Shown here one piece after another: positions 32,702 to 36,112 of a stretch of 36,112 bases of DNA; positions within the stretch are counted from its first letter, which is position 1, and the number at the start of each line of letters is the position of its first letter. The notes beneath the pieces were generated by a model. It worked only from the letters and a program-made list of their open reading frames with translations. It was not told the DNA's origin and searched no databases. The stretch is from JBDTMC01 sp039934475 (GTDB lineage: Bacteria > Acidobacteriota > Terriglobia > Bryobacterales > Bryobacteraceae): positions 1 to 36,112 of the forward strand of contig JBDTMC010000016.1 of assembly GCA_039934475.1 (NCBI GenBank), in the 5' to 3' direction. Both the position numbers and the translations under genes were made by a program.

Positions 32702-33112
32702 ATGCGAATTGTACTGCTCGCCGCCCTCTCCGTCTTCTCGCTCGCTGCCGCTGAACCAGAGTCCGTGCTCACCACACTGGCCTCTGCGCTCTCTGAGCGT
32801 GATCCGGGCGCCTTCATCAAACCATTCCAACCGGACATGCCCGGTCTCGACTCGCTGCGCGCCAACATCGAAGCGCTCACGGTTCAATCCGATGTCATCT
32901 CCTCCATCGACCCTCTCAACCGCCGCGAAGAAGGTTCGGAAACCATCATTGAAGTGGATTGGGCCCTCACCCTGCAATCCCGCGCCGACGCCGCCGGCGG
33001 CCCAACCGAACGCCGCCGTCAAACAATCACGCTCAAACTGCGCCGCCAGGGCAATAGCTGGCAGATTACCTCGCTCTCCCCCCTTACGTTCTTTGACCCG
33101 CCGCGCTTCTAA
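32702..33112 (+). CDS. Small secreted protein of unknown function
   Basis: 136 residues. Signal peptide MRIVLLAALSVFSLAAAEP is clear. The mature part (LTTLASALSERDPGAFIKPF, IIEVDWALTLQSR, TITLKLRRQGNSWQITSLSP) has the helix-then-beta pattern of an NTF2-like or SnoaL-like fold, but no catalytic residues can be assigned. It starts two bases after the M14 peptidase stop, so the two share a transcript. Its 3' end overlaps by four bases the 3' end of the convergent gene on the minus strand. Fold assignment is tentative. Confidence 0.75.
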   Translation: MRIVLLAALSVFSLAAAEPESVLTTLASALSERDPGAFIKPFQPDMPGLDSLRANIEALTVQSDVISSIDPLNRREEGSETIIEVDWALTLQSRADAAGGPTERRRQTITLKLRRQGNSWQITSLSPLTFFDPPRF

Positions 33113-34083
33113 CGAACCGTCAAATTCATGGGAATCTCCCGTGGACCATCGTCCAGGCCTTCAATCCGGATCACCATCCGGCGCGGCGTAGGGGCGGTAG
33201 CCGCCGATTGGCGCAGCCGTCCGCTGACCGCCCGCAGACTCTCCCTCAATTCGCCCGCGTCCATTGCGAACGTAACAGCCACGGTGTTCGAATCGGCGGA
33301 TATTCGCACTCTCGAAGCCAGTTGCTTCAGTTGCTGGTCACCGCTTTCCATCTCCGCCAGCGACAACAGCGTGGCCAGCGCGGCATTCATCTCCTTGGCT
33401 TTTGCCGGCGTCGAAGATTTCAGATGCAGCGAGATTGCCATCCCCCTCCCCAGCGCGACACCCAGGTCCATCCCCTGAATGTCCTTCAGCAACGCGGCCT
33501 GCGGCAATCCTTCGCCGGCGAACGCCGATGGCGGTGTGGACATCACCGCCCAAATCTCATTTTCAGCGGCCATGCGCCTCGCGCGTGCCATCAACGGACC
33601 ACTCGGGGGAACCGCGTGATCGATGGCTGCCCGCACCGAACTCCGATCGCCGATGAGCAGCAAAGTATGGCTCAGAATCGCCAACTCCATCGGTTGGCCG
33701 CCCGAACCGCGCGGTCCACTACAGATCTCGATGCCTCGATAGCGCTTGCTAGTCGTGCCTTCCGCCAGCACCGCCCGAACGCGTGGCGAATCGAACCGGC
33801 CCTCCAATGCCACCAGCGCAGGAGGGTCCTTCTGCAGTCCGGACGCCCCGGGCGAGGAGATCAGAAGCCTCTCCATGCTGTCCAAGACCGAGGCCGGACC
33901 TGTGTTCTTCAGCCCCAGCCGGGCAAGCTCACTTTGCAAAAGGCGCCCTACATCCGAATCGGCGACTTTCTTCCAGTCCGTGCCGGCAATCGCCCTGGCC
34001 TGCGGATGGACATACTGCCACAGCGAACCCTCCCCGCCCTGGCACAGGCCCGCAAGCAACACTCCTACCAACAGGCGACCCAT
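33109..34083 (-). CDS. Secreted protein of unknown function
   Basis: 324 residues with a short signal sequence (MGRLLVGVLLAGLCQGGEG). The body alternates helices and strands: LWQYVHPQARAIAGTDWKKV, DSMERLLISSPGASG, ELAILSHTLLLIGDRSSVRA, LGVALGRGMAISLHLKSSTP and ISADSNTVAVTFAMDAGELR. There is a repeated two-lobe feel, but no motif I recognise. Proteins of this kind are annotated as hypothetical in acidobacteria. It is on its own minus-strand unit, 3' end overlapping the small secreted gene. I assign no function. Confidence 0.75.
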   Translation of the reverse strand: MGRLLVGVLLAGLCQGGEGSLWQYVHPQARAIAGTDWKKVADSDVGRLLQSELARLGLKNTGPASVLDSMERLLISSPGASGLQKDPPALVALEGRFDSPRVRAVLAEGTTSKRYRGIEICSGPRGSGGQPMELAILSHTLLLIGDRSSVRAAIDHAVPPSGPLMARARRMAAENEIWAVMSTPPSAFAGEGLPQAALLKDIQGMDLGVALGRGMAISLHLKSSTPAKAKEMNAALATLLSLAEMESGDQQLKQLASRVRISADSNTVAVTFAMDAGELRESLRAVSGRLRQSAATAPTPRRMVIRIEGLDDGPREIPMNLTVR

Positions 34084-34150
34084 CAGGTTTCACCCCGCTG
34101 CCAGAGTAGCCTGCAGGTAAGGAGGAGACAATCGGCGAAAGACCTGAGTT

Positions 34151-34600
34151 CTACTCGCCCGGAGGCATCACTTGTTTACGCAGCGCCAGCCACTGCGCGA
34201 AGACGCCCGGATTCTCCAACCACGTCAACATCCACAAAATCGCCTCCTCCCGCATCAGCCGCCGCTCAGCCGGTTCTCTGCGCAACGCCAGCCGCGCATG
34301 ATCCTTGGCGGCAATCACCCTCAGCCGGCATTGGCGGCGGCGCTCGGTGTCACCCCGTTCATACTCATCCAGCAGCGCCAGCAGGGTGCGCTCCAGATGC
34401 TCTGGCGTGTCCTGGCGCACTCCTTCCACCAACGGCGACATGGCGATACCGCCTTCCATCAAAACCCGCCGCAGGTAGTCGGACGAAGTACCGAACTGAA
34501 GACAGAGCCGCTCAGCCGTCTGTTCATTTACCGGCGTGAGGCCTTGCCCGGCCAGGTGCTGCAGAAGCAGGCTTCGGCGTGACGGTTTTCTCGTGCCCAC
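34151..34600 (-). CDS. Uncharacterised helical protein downstream of mltG, start uncertain
   Basis: The credible coding part is NEQTAERLCLQFGTSSDYLR, MSPLVEGVRQDTPEHLERTL, LDEYERGDTERRRQCRLRVI, AAKDHARLALRREPAERRLM, and ILWMLTWLENPGVFAQWLAL. It is helix-rich and strongly charged, with no signal peptide or known domain. The first usable start in frame that I can name is a GTG at 34600, which would overlap the end of mltG by about 77 bases. An ATG at 34459 would drop a well-formed N-terminal helix. An ATG at the mltG stop (34527) is in the wrong frame. The frame continues upstream inside mltG, but that part is an Arg-rich shadow. It probably shares the ruvX-mltG transcript. Confidence 0.6.
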   Translation of the reverse strand: MGTRKPSRRSLLLQHLAGQGLTPVNEQTAERLCLQFGTSSDYLRRVLMEGGIAMSPLVEGVRQDTPEHLERTLLALLDEYERGDTERRRQCRLRVIAAKDHARLALRREPAERRLMREEAILWMLTWLENPGVFAQWLALRKQVMPPGE

Positions 34601-35591
34601 GGCGATATTGTGCGACAGCAGTCTGGTGGTGCGCCAGATCCTCGCTGAAATTGTGTCCGCCGGAACCGTCCGCCTTCGCCACAAAGTACAAATAAGGAGT
34701 GTCTGCCGGGTGCATCGCCGCTTCCAGCGCACGCCGCCCCGGATTCGCAATCGGTCCCGGCGGGAATCCCGGGTTCCGATACGTGTTGTAAGGATTTGTG
34801 CTTTCCAGGTCAGACCGGTAGATCGTGCCTCGCCACCGGTTCTCCAGCAGCGCGGCATAGATGGTCGTTGGGTCGCAGTCCAGTTTCATCTTCCGCGTCA
34901 CGCGGTTGACATACACCGAAGCCACCACTGGTCTCTCCGCGGGCACCGCCGATTCCTTCTCCACCAGCGACGCCAACGTCGCCGTCTGTAGCGCCGGCGT
35001 TTGCCCTCCCAGCGACGCATACACCTTGCGGAACTGCGCAACCATGTCCCGCGCCAGCTTGTCGGCCGGAGTGCTCCGCGTCAGCCGGTAGGTCGCCGGA
35101 AACAGGAAGCCTTCCAGGCTCGGAGCATCTGGCGCCAAGCCAGCCAACAGCTCCTTCACCACCGCCGGATTCCGCGCCGTCTCCAGGAAATCTTCCTTCT
35201 TCATTAACCCCAACCGTTCCAGAGACGCGCCAATGTCAAACAGGTTCGCTCCTTCGGGAACCATCAGTTCGTAGTAATAAACGTCCCCGGTCGAGAGTCG
35301 TTCAAAGATGTGCCACGGGGTATCGGGCTTGCTAAACGCATACTCCCCCGCTTGCAACCGCGTTCGAGGCCGCAACAGCCGGACTGCAACAAACTGCCAC
35401 CGCGACCGCAACACACCAGCTTCCGCCAGTAGTTCTCCAATTCGGCGCGTCGACGCCCCACGCGGCACGTCCACCAGCACTCGCCCCGACGCAGGCCCGT
35501 GCATTTCAAACAGAGTCAACCACGCGATCCCCCCGGCCGCAAAGACCGTCAGAACCATTAGCAATAGAACATTTACTCGTCGCCGGCCCAT
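34524..35591 (-). CDS. mltG: Endolytic murein transglycosylase MltG
   Basis: 355 residues. N-terminal membrane anchor (VNVLLLMVLTVFAAGGIAWLTLF), LysM-like domain (VDVPRGASTRRIGELLAEAG) and YceG catalytic domain. Landmarks are LEGFLFPATYRLTRST, the catalytic Glu213 in LASLVEKESAVPAERPVVA, DCDPTTIYA, STNPYNTYRNPGFPPGPIANPG, and YLYFVAKADGSGGHNFSED. It cuts nascent peptidoglycan glycan strands near the inner membrane and sets strand length. It overlaps ruvX by 19 bases; ruvX-mltG adjacency is common in bacteria. The Pro/Ala/Arg-rich tail after HEKTV is longer than usual and overlaps the next gene. Confidence 0.95.
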   Translation of the reverse strand: MGRRRVNVLLLMVLTVFAAGGIAWLTLFEMHGPASGRVLVDVPRGASTRRIGELLAEAGVLRSRWQFVAVRLLRPRTRLQAGEYAFSKPDTPWHIFERLSTGDVYYYELMVPEGANLFDIGASLERLGLMKKEDFLETARNPAVVKELLAGLAPDAPSLEGFLFPATYRLTRSTPADKLARDMVAQFRKVYASLGGQTPALQTATLASLVEKESAVPAERPVVASVYVNRVTRKMKLDCDPTTIYAALLENRWRGTIYRSDLESTNPYNTYRNPGFPPGPIANPGRRALEAAMHPADTPYLYFVAKADGSGGHNFSEDLAHHQTAVAQYRRGHEKTVTPKPASAAPGRARPHAGK

Positions 35592-36055
35592 GCCTGCTCA
35601 TCCTCCTCCCCGCGGCGTTGTTCGTCCAGGTATCCCTGCAACAGGATGGCCGCGGCCAGAGCATCCACTTTGCCGCTGCGCCGGTCCGGATTCGCGCCGC
35701 GTTCTCGAAGCATCTCCTCGGCCGCCACGCTGGTCAGCCGCTCGTCCCACAGTTCCACCGCCAGTCCTGTGCGCCGCCCCAGCCTCTCTGCAAACTCCCT
35801 TACTCGTTGCGCCGGCAGTCCCTCGCTACCATTCATATTCAATGGGAGTCCCATTAGAATCATCGCGGCCTCGCGCGTCGCAGCCAGGTCGCGCAACGCA
35901 TCCAGGTCGGCGCGTATGGTTGTGCGCTGTAGTGTTTCCATAGTGGAGGCGATCAGGCGCGATGGGTCGCTGATGGCGAGACCGATGCGCCGTTTCCCAA
36001 AATCGAGTGCCAGAATGCGCCCTGTAGCGGCGTGATTGGTTCCCACCAAACTCAA
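35573..36055 (-). CDS. ruvX: YqgF/RuvX-type putative Holliday junction resolvase or pre-16S rRNA nuclease
   Basis: 160 residues, RNase H-like fold. GRILALDFGKRRIGLAISDP holds the first catalytic Asp, ILMGLPLNMNGSEGLPAQRV is the family hallmark, ELWDERLTSVAAEEML has the Glu, and KVDALAAAILLQGYL the last Asp. The enzyme matures the 5' end of 16S rRNA in E. coli and was first proposed to resolve Holliday junctions. The longest frame starts at a TTG (36055); a GTG at 36046 is possible and homologs often begin nearer GRILAL. It overlaps mltG by 19 bases. A TAGAAT hexamer (36057-36062, minus strand) could be its -10, which would favour a later start. Confidence 0.92.
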   Translation of the reverse strand: MSLVGTNHAATGRILALDFGKRRIGLAISDPSRLIASTMETLQRTTIRADLDALRDLAATREAAMILMGLPLNMNGSEGLPAQRVREFAERLGRRTGLAVELWDERLTSVAAEEMLRERGANPDRRSGKVDALAAAILLQGYLDEQRRGEEDEQAWAGDE

Positions 36056-36112
36056 TTCTAGCCAAAGATATTTGAAATTTTGAAACCACCGGTCGTCTGT
36101 CCTACGATCTTG

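Noticed and set aside
1..36112. CRISPR arrays, tRNA or rRNA genes, transposases
   Set aside because: No regularly spaced repeats, no cloverleaf-like sequence with a CCA-type end, and no DDE or tyrosine/serine recombinase motifs were seen by eye.

Overview
The window looks like chromosomal DNA of an acidobacterium, most likely from the Solibacter/Bryobacter (Bryobacterales) branch. The clearest pointers are two adjacent secreted proteins with the 'VWFA-related Acidobacterial domain' layout, high G+C, many secreted or Tat-exported proteins for polysaccharide use (Gfo/Idh/MocA oxidoreductase, heparinase-like lyase, six-hairpin glycosidase, GH29 fucosidase), and a multihaem cytochrome. Species cannot be fixed from the sequence alone.

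Layout. 1-710 is the 3' part of an RluA-family pseudouridine synthase. 1100-2480 holds two type II toxin-antitoxin units on the minus strand: one with an intact Phd-like antitoxin and a VapC toxin cut by an internal deletion, and one intact VapBC pair. 2501-3220 has no gene I can defend. 3236-12763 is a sugar-degradation operon (oxidoreductase, heparinase II/III, glycosidase) split by about 4.3 kb. The insert carries a broken small gene and a minus-strand operon of an AAA+ ATPase and a cytoplasmic subtilisin-like protease. It is bounded by a 195-bp direct repeat made of the heparinase gene's 3' end. xth follows on the minus strand, then lacI and a GH29 fucosidase on the plus strand.

16511-20579 has the two VWFA-type secreted proteins (minus strand). 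A 45-bp divergent gap holding an inverted repeat leads to an eight-haem cytochrome c coupled to a cupin, then a sugar-phosphate isomerase/epimerase-like gene. 23467-30230 is a tightly packed signalling operon: TonB-dependent receptor, YfiR-like periplasmic protein, membrane histidine kinase with a probable CHASE8-type sensor, single-domain response regulator, and a REC-PAS-GGDEF-EAL protein. 30280-33112 encodes a secreted M14 peptidase and a small secreted protein. The right end (minus strand) carries a secreted protein of unknown function, an uncharacterised helical protein, mltG and ruvX.

How the parts work together. The 3236-12763 genes and the lacI-fucosidase pair look like two glycan-use modules. 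The 23467-30230 operon looks like a cell-envelope signal chain ending in c-di-GMP turnover. The most unusual part is the ATPase-protease cassette. Recombination between its flanking repeats would remove it cleanly and restore an ATGA-coupled heparinase-glycosidase junction. That makes it a recent acquisition and a candidate conflict or defence module. No tRNA, rRNA, CRISPR array or recognisable transposase was seen.
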